Assembly: GCF_001858325.1 (NCBI RefSeq)
Contig: NZ_MBPP01000030.1
Location: 1 to 36,368 of the forward strand
Reading direction: 5' to 3'
Source: Marinobacter sp. AC-23
Lineage (GTDB): Bacteria > Pseudomonadota > Gammaproteobacteria > Pseudomonadales > Oleiphilaceae
DNA length: 36,368 bases
Positions 9,910 to 19,042 of the stretch are shown piece by piece. Below the pieces are notes generated by a model. It did not search any database. It was given only the letters and a program-made list of their open reading frames with translations, and was not told where the DNA came from. The stretch's first letter is position 1. Each line of letters starts with the position of its first letter. The translations under genes were made by a program, and so were the position numbers.

Positions 9910-11274
9910 ATGGAATTACCTGTCACGGTACAGCAGGCTCTGGGCGATGCCGCCAAAGGTGTGTCGCTCAGAGATATGCGCCAGGCTAACAGGCACGAGC
10001 TGTTGCGGATGGTATTGCTCCACGACGGGCAGGACAATCTCCAGGCCATTTGCTGCAAGGACGATTTTATTGACCTTGAGCGGCTGAACAAACAGATGGG
10101 CCGGGATTTCTGCCTGGTGAAACCCCGTGAGCAGGTTCGCGTTAAAGAACGTGCCGGGCTTCGGGAGCTTCCCGCGCTGCCGTCACTTACCGGTTGGCCT
10201 ACCATAGTGGACCGACGGGTAGATGATTTACCGTGTGTGGCGCTGGAGCTGGGAGAGCAGAAACTTGCCATGGTGATGCCGGCAGAAGATTTCCGCGAAC
10301 TGACCGCAGGTGCGCAGCGTTGGTCGTTCACCGTGGCATCAGAAAACATTGCGGTAAATCTCGACGACCCAGCCAATGACCGCAATCAGCTAACGTTCGC
10401 CATCAAAAAATTCACCAGCCTGCGCATTCAGCAGCGCTTGGAAGACACCCTGGAACTGCCGCCGCTGCCCGAAACGGCCCAGCGCATTATTCATCTGCGG
10501 GTAAATCCGAATGCTGTCATGGGGGATCTAGTGGATGTCGTGGAAAGTGATCCCAGCCTGGCCGCTCAGGTTGTTAGTTGGGCATCCTCGTCTTTTTATG
10601 CAGCGGCCGGACAAGTACGCTCCGTGCACGATGCGGTATCGAGAGTGCTCGGGTTTGATATGGTGATGAACCTGGCTATGGGGCTATCCTTGGGGCGCGC
10701 ACTTAAAGCACCTCAAGACCACCCGAATGGCTATGTGGACTACTGGCAGCAGGCCATCTGGCAGGCACAGTCGGCGGGCATTCTGGCTAGCATGATGCCA
10801 CGCGGTGAGCGCCCGACGTTCGGGCTGGCGTACCTTGCAGGGCTTTTACATAATTTTGGTTACCTGCTTCTGGCCCAGATTTTCCCTCCCCACTTCAAGT
10901 TGGTGTGCCGTTCGCTAGAAGTAAACTCTGTTATCGATTCCTCAGTAACTGAGCATTACCTTTTGGGTATTACCCGGGAGCAGATCGCCGCTCAACTGAT
11001 GGAAAATTGGGGCATGCCAGATGAGGTCACCTTGGCCATACGGTATCAGAAAAATCGCGGCTATCAGGGCGTGCACAGCGTTTACGCCCGGATCCTTTGG
11101 TTAGGCCGTCAATTGTTGACTGCACGAGGTGTAGAGCTGGGCGCCAGTGAAATTGTTGGGCAGGAGATCTTTGACGAGCTGGGCCTGAACCGTGAGCAGG
11201 TAGAAAAGCAGTTTGATGAGCTGGTAGCCAGCAAAGACAATGTTATGGCCATGGCCGGCATGATGAGCTCGTAA
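9910..11274 (+). CDS. YbaK-like / HDOD domain protein
   Basis: The protein joins an N-terminal domain resembling YbaK/ProX aminoacyl-tRNA deacylases (about residues 1-140) to a C-terminal HDOD domain (about residues 160-360; motifs LPPLPETAQRI, VVESDPSLAAQVVSWA, YLAGLLHNFGYL). HDOD domains are non-hydrolytic relatives of HD phosphohydrolases, found in signalling and regulatory proteins. The frame is open from 9838, but the only good ribosome-binding site (GGGAG, 9899-9903) serves the ATGs at 9907/9910, so MELPVTVQQALG is taken as the start, giving 454 residues. Its position after recG matches Pseudomonas. Function is unknown. Confidence 0.75.
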   Translation: MELPVTVQQALGDAAKGVSLRDMRQANRHELLRMVLLHDGQDNLQAICCKDDFIDLERLNKQMGRDFCLVKPREQVRVKERAGLRELPALPSLTGWPTIVDRRVDDLPCVALELGEQKLAMVMPAEDFRELTAGAQRWSFTVASENIAVNLDDPANDRNQLTFAIKKFTSLRIQQRLEDTLELPPLPETAQRIIHLRVNPNAVMGDLVDVVESDPSLAAQVVSWASSSFYAAAGQVRSVHDAVSRVLGFDMVMNLAMGLSLGRALKAPQDHPNGYVDYWQQAIWQAQSAGILASMMPRGERPTFGLAYLAGLLHNFGYLLLAQIFPPHFKLVCRSLEVNSVIDSSVTEHYLLGITREQIAAQLMENWGMPDEVTLAIRYQKNRGYQGVHSVYARILWLGRQLLTARGVELGASEIVGQEIFDELGLNREQVEKQFDELVASKDNVMAMAGMMSS

Positions 11275-11275
11275 T

Positions 11276-11302
11276 AAAAAAGCCGGCCACAACAGGGCCG
11301 GC
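11276..11302 (-). terminator. Intrinsic terminator of the DUF2489 / molybdopterin operon
   Basis: On the minus strand GCCGGCC (11302-11296), a 7-base loop and GGCCGGC (11288-11282) are followed by six T. The T run faces the minus strand, so the site ends the operon that reads leftward from 14329. The remaining gap up to 11556 also holds an inverted repeat AGGGCAATAA (11354-11363) / TTATTGCCCT (11380-11389) of unknown role; no gene is seen there. Confidence 0.75.
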
Positions 11303-11556
11303 AAAGTTTCCGTTCATAGCAGAGTTGTCCGAACGTTTCAGGAGAAACAACGCAGGGCAATAATCGATGCAGTAGAAACTTATTGCCCTATCTTCAATCT
11401 AGACAAAGTTTGCAGAAAGAAAAGGTGCTTAAGATACCCCGTTAGAAGCTGAGTGCTCCGTCACTTTTCATGTTTTTAGCAAGCTTCTGATATTGAATCG
11501 ATAAAAGTGTATTTTGCACTTTTTTCCGTTACAAAATGACACAAAACTGAAGCGAG

Positions 11557-12012
11557 TCAGAACTCGTGATTTCGGATGGCCGTTGCGGCACGGCGTATTT
11601 CATCTGCATAGCGCTCTTCCACCGCAAACCGCTCTTTATCCATTTTCGCCACAAAACGCGATTCCGTGTCTTGACGTGCCTGGTGAGTGGGCATGTGGCG
11701 AAGCTGTTCATACACTTCCATAAACACCCGAAAGGGCGATTTTTCCATCAGCTCCGGGGCGACATGATCAAGCAGCCCCTTGATGCGCAAGCAACCCTCC
11801 GAGTACTCAACCTGATCTTCCTCTATGGCCATCGCAATCACGCGAATGCTTTCGACCATGTCCTCACGTCGCTTTGCCTGAAACGCCTCCGCCTTTTGTT
11901 GGCGCCTGCGGTTTTCAGACAACATAACCATTTGCCGCCGGATAAAGCCGAGCAGTGCAATGATGGCGATAGCGCCGGCAATAATGAGGCTCCACTGTAG
12001 CCATTGAGACAT
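11557..12012 (-). CDS. DUF2489 membrane-anchored protein
   Basis: This is a 151-residue protein of unknown function. The N-terminus is a single transmembrane helix (WSLIIAGAIAIIALLGFI) followed by basic residues, so the rest is probably cytoplasmic. A helical region of DUF2489 type follows (SIRVIAMAIEEDQVEYSEGC, then HMPTHQARQD). The start codon is preceded by AAGGAG. It is 19 bases downstream of the molybdopterin oxidoreductase and is probably co-transcribed with it. Confidence 0.8.
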   Translation of the reverse strand: MSQWLQWSLIIAGAIAIIALLGFIRRQMVMLSENRRRQQKAEAFQAKRREDMVESIRVIAMAIEEDQVEYSEGCLRIKGLLDHVAPELMEKSPFRVFMEVYEQLRHMPTHQARQDTESRFVAKMDKERFAVEERYADEIRRAATAIRNHEF

Positions 12013-12031
12013 GTTGTTCTCCTTGTTCGGT

Positions 12032-14329
12032 TCAGGCGGGTATAGGTTGCTGTTTCGGCTGCCAGACTTTGACAGTTACCGACTGACCATTCAATACGGA
12101 TGTGCCCGCTACCGGATCGATATGCTGATCACTCAACACATCATTGATACTTGCGCCGGCATGGGCCGCCGCCGTGGATTGCCTTGTTCCGTCGCGGTTA
12201 TGGCCCCAGCCGTGGGGAATGGAAACCACGCCAGGCATCATGTCTTCAGTAATTTCCACAGGCATTACGATCTCGCGGTTGTTGGCACGGATCTCTGCGT
12301 TGCAGCCCTCCTTAAGGCCCAGCCGGCTGGCGTCATTCGGGTGCACCAGTAGGGTGCAGCGAGCTTTGCCCTTTACCAGCCGGTGGCTGTTGTGCATCCA
12401 GGAGTTGTTGCTGCGCACATGGCGTCTGCCAATCAGCAACAGCTCGCCCGGTGCTTCTGGCGTGGAGAGTTTCTGGTGCAGGCGTTCCACATCTTCGAGG
12501 TAGCGCCGAGGCGCCAGGTTTATTTTTCCATCCCGAGTGAATAGGCGGCCGGGTAGGGCGGGACGTAAAGCCCCCAGATCAATCCCGCTAGGTTTCTCCT
12601 TTAGTCGTTTTAGAGAAAGCCCTTTGGGCAAAGTCTGCCACTGCGGGTTAAGAGAACTTAGTTTGGCAAGGCTGCGTAATGGGTGATGTTTCGGGAGCAA
12701 GTCTAAAATAAGGCTTGTGGCTGGCTCCAGAATCCCGCTTGCTCGGCCGGCACCTGTGCCATAGGGCCCGGTACGCAGAAGTAGATCAATGATCGGATCG
12801 GGGCCTACCCGCCTGAAAGCATGCCAGCCTAGCTCTGAACGCAGAGGGAGTTTGCCGCCCTTGCGCAGCTTCTCAAGCCGATGGGCCAGCTCGAGCAGTA
12901 TTTGCCAGTCGTGGCGGCTACCCGGTCCTGCGTCAAACAGCGCCTCGCTATATTTGGACACATTGCGAACCGCCAACATGTTGAACACAATATCGTAATG
13001 GCTGCGCTCAAGTGCGGCGGTTGGGGGCAGGATGATGTCCGCATGACGTGTCGTTTCGTTGATGTAGTAATCCACCGATACCATAAAATCCAGCCCACTC
13101 AATGCCTCGTCCAGGCGACGCCCATTGGGGCTGGACAGCACAGGATTCCCCGCCACGGTCACAAAGGCGCGGATCTGCCCCTCGCCCGGGGTGAGCATTT
13201 CATCGGCCATGGTGCTGGCAGGGTACTCGCCAGCAAATTCCGGCAACCCTTTAACCCGGCTGTGGCGTTTACCAAAGTGTCCGCGCTGCCCGGACATAGC
13301 TCCTAGGGCGATCAGATCAATGGCTGGTTGCGTAAACATAACGCCGCCAACGGTATCCAGCTTACCGGTAAGGATGTTCAGGCAGTAGGCCAGCCAGGTA
13401 GTAATGCTTCCGAACGTTTGGGTGCTGGTGCCCATACGGGTGTAAAGCGCGGCTTTGGACGTGTTTGCAAGCTGGTGTGCAAGGTCCCTTATGGTTGCTG
13501 CCGCAACTCCGGTACGTTCAGCTACCGCATCAGGCTTGAAGGGCAGGGATGCCAGGCGCAAAAGATCCAGGTCTTTTATAAGATGCTCTGCGGGCCCAGG
13601 GTGGATCAGCTCATCTGCAAACAAAGTGTTCACCATGGCCATGAGCAGAAACGCATCGGTTCCGGGGCGTATAAAATGAAATTCCTCGGCCAGCCTTGCG
13701 GTTTCTGTGCGCCTTGGATCCACCACAATCATTTTACCGCTACGCTGCTTCAGAGCTTTCAGCCGGCCACGGAAATCCGGCACGGTCATCAGGCTGCCGT
13801 TGGACGCCATGGGGTTTCCGCCAATACAGATAAACAGATCTGTGTTGTCGATATCCGGAATAGGGAACAGGACCTGATGCCCGAACATCTCCAGGCTAGC
13901 AAGCATGTGTGGAAGCTGGTCATTCGACGTTGCGGAAAAGCGGTTCTGAGAGCCAACAGCTCGCAGAAACGGCATAGTAGCGATTAATGAGCCGTGGTTG
14001 TGTACATTCGGGTTGCCAAGGTACACACCAATGCTATTGCGGCCGTGTGCGCTGCGAGTGCTGTGGAGCTTTTCAGCTACCGTTCTGAACGCTTCGTCCC
14101 ACTCAATTTCTTGCCAGCCGGTAGGGGTTTTGCGAACCGGCTTGCGCAAGCGCTCCGGGTCTTCATGGAGGTCTTGCAGGGCCACCGCCTTGGGGCAGAT
14201 ATGCCCATGACTCAACGGATCTTTATCGTCTCCGCGAATTGACGCAATCTGGCCCCCTTTCATCTCAACGGCAACGCCGCACATGGCTTCGCACAAATGA
14301 CAGGTACGGTAATGGGTACCGTTTTGCAT
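12032..14329 (-). CDS. Molybdopterin oxidoreductase with an N-terminal 4Fe-4S domain
   Basis: This is a 765-residue member of the DMSO reductase / formate dehydrogenase-like family, which binds bis-MGD. The ATG at 14329 has AGGAG at 14338-14342; the frame is open to 14380 without support. An N-terminal iron-sulphur motif has Cys 10, 13, 17 and 45 (CHLCEAMC, then HICPKA). Central MGD-binding motifs are visible (IGGNPMASNG, VVDPRRTETARLAEE), and the C-terminal molydop-binding domain holds IPHGWGHNRDG. There is no signal peptide, so it is cytoplasmic, and no in-frame TGA, so no selenocysteine. The stretch where formate dehydrogenases carry Cys or Sec reads SATSNDQLPH here. The substrate is unknown. 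A CA-rich motif touches the ribosome-binding site (separate entry). Confidence 0.88.
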   Translation of the reverse strand: MQNGTHYRTCHLCEAMCGVAVEMKGGQIASIRGDDKDPLSHGHICPKAVALQDLHEDPERLRKPVRKTPTGWQEIEWDEAFRTVAEKLHSTRSAHGRNSIGVYLGNPNVHNHGSLIATMPFLRAVGSQNRFSATSNDQLPHMLASLEMFGHQVLFPIPDIDNTDLFICIGGNPMASNGSLMTVPDFRGRLKALKQRSGKMIVVDPRRTETARLAEEFHFIRPGTDAFLLMAMVNTLFADELIHPGPAEHLIKDLDLLRLASLPFKPDAVAERTGVAAATIRDLAHQLANTSKAALYTRMGTSTQTFGSITTWLAYCLNILTGKLDTVGGVMFTQPAIDLIALGAMSGQRGHFGKRHSRVKGLPEFAGEYPASTMADEMLTPGEGQIRAFVTVAGNPVLSSPNGRRLDEALSGLDFMVSVDYYINETTRHADIILPPTAALERSHYDIVFNMLAVRNVSKYSEALFDAGPGSRHDWQILLELAHRLEKLRKGGKLPLRSELGWHAFRRVGPDPIIDLLLRTGPYGTGAGRASGILEPATSLILDLLPKHHPLRSLAKLSSLNPQWQTLPKGLSLKRLKEKPSGIDLGALRPALPGRLFTRDGKINLAPRRYLEDVERLHQKLSTPEAPGELLLIGRRHVRSNNSWMHNSHRLVKGKARCTLLVHPNDASRLGLKEGCNAEIRANNREIVMPVEITEDMMPGVVSIPHGWGHNRDGTRQSTAAAHAGASINDVLSDQHIDPVAGTSVLNGQSVTVKVWQPKQQPIPA

Positions 14330-14345
14330 GAAGAGCTCTCCTGAG

Positions 14346-14357
14346 GTTTTTGTTGTT
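14346..14357 (-). promoter_or_regulatory. Candidate Hfq/Crc (CA) motif in the leader of the molybdopterin oxidoreductase
   Basis: The minus strand reads AACAACAAAAAC three bases upstream of the AGGAG ribosome-binding site. It shares the core ACAACAAAAAC with the first motif of the CrcZ-like RNA at 33813-33825. In Pseudomonas, such A-rich motifs in leaders bind Hfq with Crc and block translation. Confidence 0.5.
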
Positions 14358-14436
14358 ACAGGTTGGGTCTCATTGTGCAACCAGATTAGCAGAAAAACGG
14401 CGATGCTGGGATACAGTGAATGGTTGTTTGGGGCAT

Positions 14437-14462
14437 AAAAAAGGCCAGTCCGGAGACTGGCC
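14437..14462 (-). terminator. Intrinsic terminator of the porin/lipoprotein operon
   Basis: The minus strand has GGCCAGTC, a TCCG loop and GACTGGCC followed by six T, 20 bases beyond the stop of the large lipoprotein gene. Confidence 0.85.
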
Positions 14463-14482
14463 TGAATAGTGCTGCAGAGAGT

Positions 14483-17400
14483 TTATTGCTCTGCGGGGAG
14501 GTCTTTTACAGGGTTTGATATGAAGTTGAGGTAAGCACCCTGTTCAGGAATGAACAAGGGTATATCAACGGATATAAGACCAGCCGCTTTGGCTGCAACA
14601 TTGATCTCTGGTCTATTTTGGTTACGCTGCTCAATTTGCATTCGCCCGTCATCAAAGAACGTTACATTTCCTACTAACTCGAGAGTGAAAGGATAGTTGT
14701 GCAGGTTGTGCGTCAAAGGTAGTGGAATAGCACCGAGTTTTGCGCTGAGATCGGGTGCGTCGAGTACAAGCTCTGCGTTGGTTTTAAAGATCGGCTGGCC
14801 ATTGTCGTCTTCGACAATGATGCCAGGTATCAGTCGATTCCTAACACAGCTGGCGCCAGTGCAGTTCGGATCCTCTTTGGCATATCTCATTCGAAGAATT
14901 TGAGGCCCTGTAGTCGATATGGCACTTAGCAGGCTGAGGTGTACATCTATTGATGTTGTCGCTAACAGGGTTGGGTAGAGAAGTACTCCGATACCTTCCT
15001 TACCGGTTTCAGGATCAGTTTTTGGCCCTGTAACTTCAGTATTCAAAGCGTAGGTTTGATAAATAAACTTGTTCTTCGGGCAATCACTCCCGCCAGTCGC
15101 GCAGCCAACTCGTGCATCGTCGCTGTGATCTGGATCAACAAGTAACTTTGTAGCGTTGGCCGAAGGGGCCCAGCCGGCGCTATCGCTGCCTTCGTGGTCG
15201 AAGGGCTCAAGGCAGTTGGGGTCGTCGTTCGAGCCGCAGCCAATGCTGAGGTTGGCATTGGTGTCACGAATTGGCAGGTTTCGCAGTGGTGTAAATACTG
15301 AATTCTGAGTCTTCGAGCCCTCGAAATAGATTTTTAAAGGCTGGTAGGCGGCGTTCCCCTTGCCTCTACCATCGTCCAGGCCTTCCAGCAAGTCGGCCTT
15401 GAGCGGGAAATCATTTACTCCGCAGACAGAATCCGGCTTTTCTTTTTGACAGGATGGATCGACCCTAGCTTCGTCCGACCCTCTGTAGGCCACCATGGTG
15501 TACTGGTAGAACTTACCAGGTTCCCAGGCTTTGTTTGGAAAGAAGCGTATGCGCTGATTGTTTTTTTCCAAACGGCCAGCTACTTCTTCAACATCATTTC
15601 CACCTGAATCTACCTTCTGGACGATGAATGTTTCACTGAGACGAATTGAATCTAGGTTCATGGGCTGCGAGAAAACCACTGTGATTGGGCGATCTTCTGG
15701 CATTTTGCTGACGGGCAAGATATCTCCGCCGGAACCATCTGCTGTGTAGCACTCTCCAAGAATACCTGCTTCCAGATCAAGTTGGTCGTGGTTGGTCTCA
15801 CAAGGAAAACCAGGGTAAGTCGTCAGTGCCAGGGGAGGGGCGTCTGCTGGAGTGTCTTCGCCATCCAGTTTAAAGTCTAGCTGCTCTATGGTGGCCGTAT
15901 TGCCGGCCAGATCAGTCACTCCGAAGGCGGATACCGTGTAGTTAACACCTGGCCTCAGGCCGCCATCGGGGTTTAGCGTCAGAGCTGTACCGTCTAGTTC
16001 AGCATTCAGACCGTCACCAACCGCTAGTTCGAGCCCGTCTGCATATAGAGAAACGCCTTCAGCTATTGAACTCGGTGCCAGTGGCTCATCAAAAAACAGA
16101 ATCACTGGATCACCGGGACGCTGCATTGATTGGCGTGTTTTTGGGATGGCGTTTTCCTTGTCGCCAGGCATCCAGCTCACCAATTGTGGCGGTGTGCTGT
16201 CCAACTCGCGCAACATCTCAGCATCAAGAGCTGAGTCGATGTCAGTGGCGGCCTCAAGGTTAAAGGCAATGGTGGAGTCTGTGTATTCCTGGCCGAGCAG
16301 GTTAGGCTCTACCATGCCGATTGCGTCGATTGTCAGTACGCCGTTCTGCACCAATGCAATGCCCCGTAGCTCAACGCCCATCAAGTCTTGGGATAGGGCG
16401 GCATTCGGCTGCGCTTCTTCCGTGTTCATGGAAACATCCATAAACAGCGTGATGTGACGCGGCGCGCTTATATCATCTGTGTACGGATTCGGGCTCATGT
16501 AGCCCGAAGCATCAGAGAGCATGGTGACTTTGATGTCGCCTGTGGTCTGAAGCTGTCCTGTTGCTGCATCTAGTATGGGGACCTTCCCGCCAACCAGAAC
16601 ATCCAGGCTTGTGCTGGTTAGCACGCTGCCTTTGGGAATACGTAATGGCAGGGCTTCATCGGCCTCGAAAGCCGGAGCGAAGGCCAGCTCGGCAAACAGG
16701 TCGCCGGCTTGTTGCGATGGGCCCGCCACGCCCTGGAGTACTGAGTTCAGGGTAACTGAGTTGATAGCCTGGCCGTTCAGCACCGAGACAATGGATCCGT
16801 TATTTGAGTCCACAGCCGACTGCTGAAGTACAACAGTCGGGCCTGTATCTCTTGGCGTGAAGGAGAAATCCTTGCTGAAACGTTTACCGTCTGGGCCGTT
16901 AGTGAGGCTGGCCAGGTTGCTCAGTTTTAAGGTGTAGGTTTCGCCAGCATTCAGGATGTCTGCTTTACTGCCGCACTGCACTGGATCTTCGGTAACGCAG
17001 GGGTCGATGGTAATGCGGTTACCTTTTACCAGTATTGTAGCCGGCACCGGCTCGCCATTTTTGTCCAGAAGCTGGATGCTGCCGCCTTGTTTCTGCCAAT
17101 CGGGGTGCACTGGCTGGGTCATGGCCAAGCGGAAGGTGGAGAAGTTCATGGCCTTAAACGCGCTGCCACTTTCTGGTACCTGCCAGGCGACCCCAAAGGT
17201 ATCGGAGGTGTTGGCCAGTTCCGCTATTCCGCTGAATTCGGCGCGGGTATTGAACTGAATACCGTCATCGTCGATGGCATTTGGCGTGCTGATAGTTCTG
17301 CCTTCTGCAGCTGCGAGAGGCTCGCTGAAGGTTACGGAGTAGCCTGCTTTGCTCGCCAGCTTCTGCCCATCAGCAATTTCCAGTTTCAGGCTTTTACCGC

Positions 17401-17665
17401 CATCTACCTTTGTTACGGTGAAGTTGGGTGTGCCTTCGGCGGAGTCCAGTTGGATCTTATCGAGAAGAGTGGCCTCGTCATCCACTATCGCGTGGGAAAA
17501 CCTAAGAACAATATCTGCTTTAGGGCTGACATCCGCTTGCCCGTCTGCAGGGTAGGAATAGATCACCGAGCCGGGTGTGGTGTTCTCGTTTACGGACTGT
17601 TCATCCCCGCCACAAGCTGCAAGCAGCAGAGCGGGAATCAGGGCCAGGGTCTTGTTGTACTTCAT
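14483..17665 (-). CDS. Very large Ig-like lipoprotein (AupB-like candidate)
   Basis: This is a 1060-residue exported lipoprotein. A signal peptide ends in the lipobox LLAACGG, with the lipidated Cys at residue 18; Gly at +2 suggests outer-membrane sorting under the usual Lol rule. Several bacterial Ig-like (Big_5/SbsA-type) modules are visible, for example around residues 32-120 (IYSYPADGQADVSPKADIVL), 490-610 (DSTPPQLVSWMPGD...AGNTATI) and 670-760. Cys-rich, Ca-site-like loops (DPNCTGASC) follow. It lies 13 bases after the FadL-type gene in the same operon. Marinobacter hydrocarbonoclasticus has an alkane-uptake pair of FadL-type porin plus lipoprotein (AupA/AupB), so this could be that pair. 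The identity is inferred from arrangement, not from a sequence match. Confidence 0.7.
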   Translation of the reverse strand: MKYNKTLALIPALLLAACGGDEQSVNENTTPGSVIYSYPADGQADVSPKADIVLRFSHAIVDDEATLLDKIQLDSAEGTPNFTVTKVDGGKSLKLEIADGQKLASKAGYSVTFSEPLAAAEGRTISTPNAIDDDGIQFNTRAEFSGIAELANTSDTFGVAWQVPESGSAFKAMNFSTFRLAMTQPVHPDWQKQGGSIQLLDKNGEPVPATILVKGNRITIDPCVTEDPVQCGSKADILNAGETYTLKLSNLASLTNGPDGKRFSKDFSFTPRDTGPTVVLQQSAVDSNNGSIVSVLNGQAINSVTLNSVLQGVAGPSQQAGDLFAELAFAPAFEADEALPLRIPKGSVLTSTSLDVLVGGKVPILDAATGQLQTTGDIKVTMLSDASGYMSPNPYTDDISAPRHITLFMDVSMNTEEAQPNAALSQDLMGVELRGIALVQNGVLTIDAIGMVEPNLLGQEYTDSTIAFNLEAATDIDSALDAEMLRELDSTPPQLVSWMPGDKENAIPKTRQSMQRPGDPVILFFDEPLAPSSIAEGVSLYADGLELAVGDGLNAELDGTALTLNPDGGLRPGVNYTVSAFGVTDLAGNTATIEQLDFKLDGEDTPADAPPLALTTYPGFPCETNHDQLDLEAGILGECYTADGSGGDILPVSKMPEDRPITVVFSQPMNLDSIRLSETFIVQKVDSGGNDVEEVAGRLEKNNQRIRFFPNKAWEPGKFYQYTMVAYRGSDEARVDPSCQKEKPDSVCGVNDFPLKADLLEGLDDGRGKGNAAYQPLKIYFEGSKTQNSVFTPLRNLPIRDTNANLSIGCGSNDDPNCLEPFDHEGSDSAGWAPSANATKLLVDPDHSDDARVGCATGGSDCPKNKFIYQTYALNTEVTGPKTDPETGKEGIGVLLYPTLLATTSIDVHLSLLSAISTTGPQILRMRYAKEDPNCTGASCVRNRLIPGIIVEDDNGQPIFKTNAELVLDAPDLSAKLGAIPLPLTHNLHNYPFTLELVGNVTFFDDGRMQIEQRNQNRPEINVAAKAAGLISVDIPLFIPEQGAYLNFISNPVKDLPAEQ

Positions 17666-17678
17666 GGCAAACTCCTCC

Positions 17679-19022
17679 TCAGAACTTCAGGGTAACTGAG
17701 CCGCTGATAACGTGGATATCGCCGTCTGCTGTTGTCTTCACGTCGGGTGTGCTGTTGTCGTAATCCACCAGTGTAAAGTCGCGCTCTTGCAGTTTCTGGT
17801 ATTGATAGCCCAGGTCAAAGCGAACAGGGAAGGCGAGTATGCGAGTGCGGTCGTATGTGGCGCTAATGCCCAAACCAACCACAATCTTGTCGGTATCCAG
17901 GTAGTTTATTTCGGGGTTGCGAGTGGTTTTCAGCGGTGATTCTTCATAGGCGACGCCGCCGCGCACAGAAAAGTTCTTGTTGAGGTCATACTCAGCGCCA
18001 AGGCGAGGAATTATGGTGTCATCGAACTGTATTCGGCTGGATGCAGGAATAGTGGACTGATTTTTGATCGTGTCGCCTTTGAACTCATCAGACAGCTCAG
18101 ACCAGTTTTGCTGCTCAACGCTGCCACCGATGCGCCAGCCGTCGCCCTTGTACTGGGCGCCAACCCCGAACGTTTCCGGCTGGAAAGAGTCGATGGTAGA
18201 GACTGCAAGGCTGAGGCCCGGGTCGGGAATGGTTTGTGTCACGATAATGCCGGAATCAACCGTTGTAGAGGCAGAGGACTTGGTGCGATAAGTGAAAGCG
18301 GTTTCCCAGCCTTGCAGGAAACAGTTGCTTTCAGGGCAGAAGGTGCTGCCGAGGTCAATGGTGGTGCCAAAAATGGTCTTGATTTGTGGCTCAGCATTAA
18401 CGGCCAGGCGTTCTCGGCTGGTTTCTCCGCCAAGTGTGGATACTGCTTGAAGATTGGCCGTTGCTTCCAGGGTGATACGGGCAGAAACACCTACGGAAAT
18501 ACCACGCCATATAGGAGTGGCAGCGCCCAGGTTAAGGAATAACGGTTCTTTGCCGTACTGCAGGAACTGGCCGTTGCTCGATGTCTGTGAATCAAATGCC
18601 AGCATCTCTTTGCCGTACTTTTCCACACCAGCAATAAAACCAAGGTAAAGCGGGTGGTCAAACCGTGTGAGAGAGCCCAGGTTGGTTTTCATGCCAACGA
18701 GTACGTGTTGACTGGGAGAGCTGGAAACCACGTCGCCATTGGCGTTCGGGTTTGCGGATCGCAGTTCCTGCTCAGCGTGCAGAATGCCCGATGTCAGTTC
18801 GCCTCGCTTATCCCTGGTCAGTGCAGCCGGGTTGTAATAAGTAGCAGAAACCTGGTCATTGAACATAGAGAGAGACTGAGCGGTAGCAACGTCTATGGGC
18901 ATTACACCGTAGGTTGTACCGATGTTTCCCATGCTGGCTGAAGCCGACATAGAGAGAGTTGTGGATACTGCTGCAACCGCTAGGCTCAGCGCCCGTACTG
19001 AAAACCGGGAGGTGGGGACCAT
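17679..19022 (-). CDS. FadL/OmpP1-type outer-membrane hydrophobic-substrate porin (AupA-like candidate)
   Basis: This is a 447-residue beta-barrel of the FadL/TodX/OmpP1 family that moves hydrophobic compounds such as fatty acids or alkanes across the outer membrane. The signal peptide ends near residue 30 (SMSASAS). The FadL hatch region follows (SMFNDQVSATYYNPAALTR), and the chain ends in a phenylalanine after alternating residues (SGSVTLKF), the usual last barrel strand. TTGGAG precedes the ATG. It is first in a two-gene operon with the Ig-like lipoprotein. The upstream region holds a perfect 16-bp palindrome and a CA-rich leader motif, so both transcriptional and translational control are plausible. 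Confidence 0.85.
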   Translation of the reverse strand: MVPTSRFSVRALSLAVAAVSTTLSMSASASMGNIGTTYGVMPIDVATAQSLSMFNDQVSATYYNPAALTRDKRGELTSGILHAEQELRSANPNANGDVVSSSPSQHVLVGMKTNLGSLTRFDHPLYLGFIAGVEKYGKEMLAFDSQTSSNGQFLQYGKEPLFLNLGAATPIWRGISVGVSARITLEATANLQAVSTLGGETSRERLAVNAEPQIKTIFGTTIDLGSTFCPESNCFLQGWETAFTYRTKSSASTTVDSGIIVTQTIPDPGLSLAVSTIDSFQPETFGVGAQYKGDGWRIGGSVEQQNWSELSDEFKGDTIKNQSTIPASSRIQFDDTIIPRLGAEYDLNKNFSVRGGVAYEESPLKTTRNPEINYLDTDKIVVGLGISATYDRTRILAFPVRFDLGYQYQKLQERDFTLVDYDNSTPDVKTTADGDIHVISGSVTLKF

Positions 19023-19042
19023 TGATACACTCCAATTATCTC

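Noticed and set aside
13328..13987. A 219-codon open frame antisense to the molybdopterin oxidoreductase
   Set aside because: It is a shadow of the conserved coding strand with no ribosome-binding site or motif.
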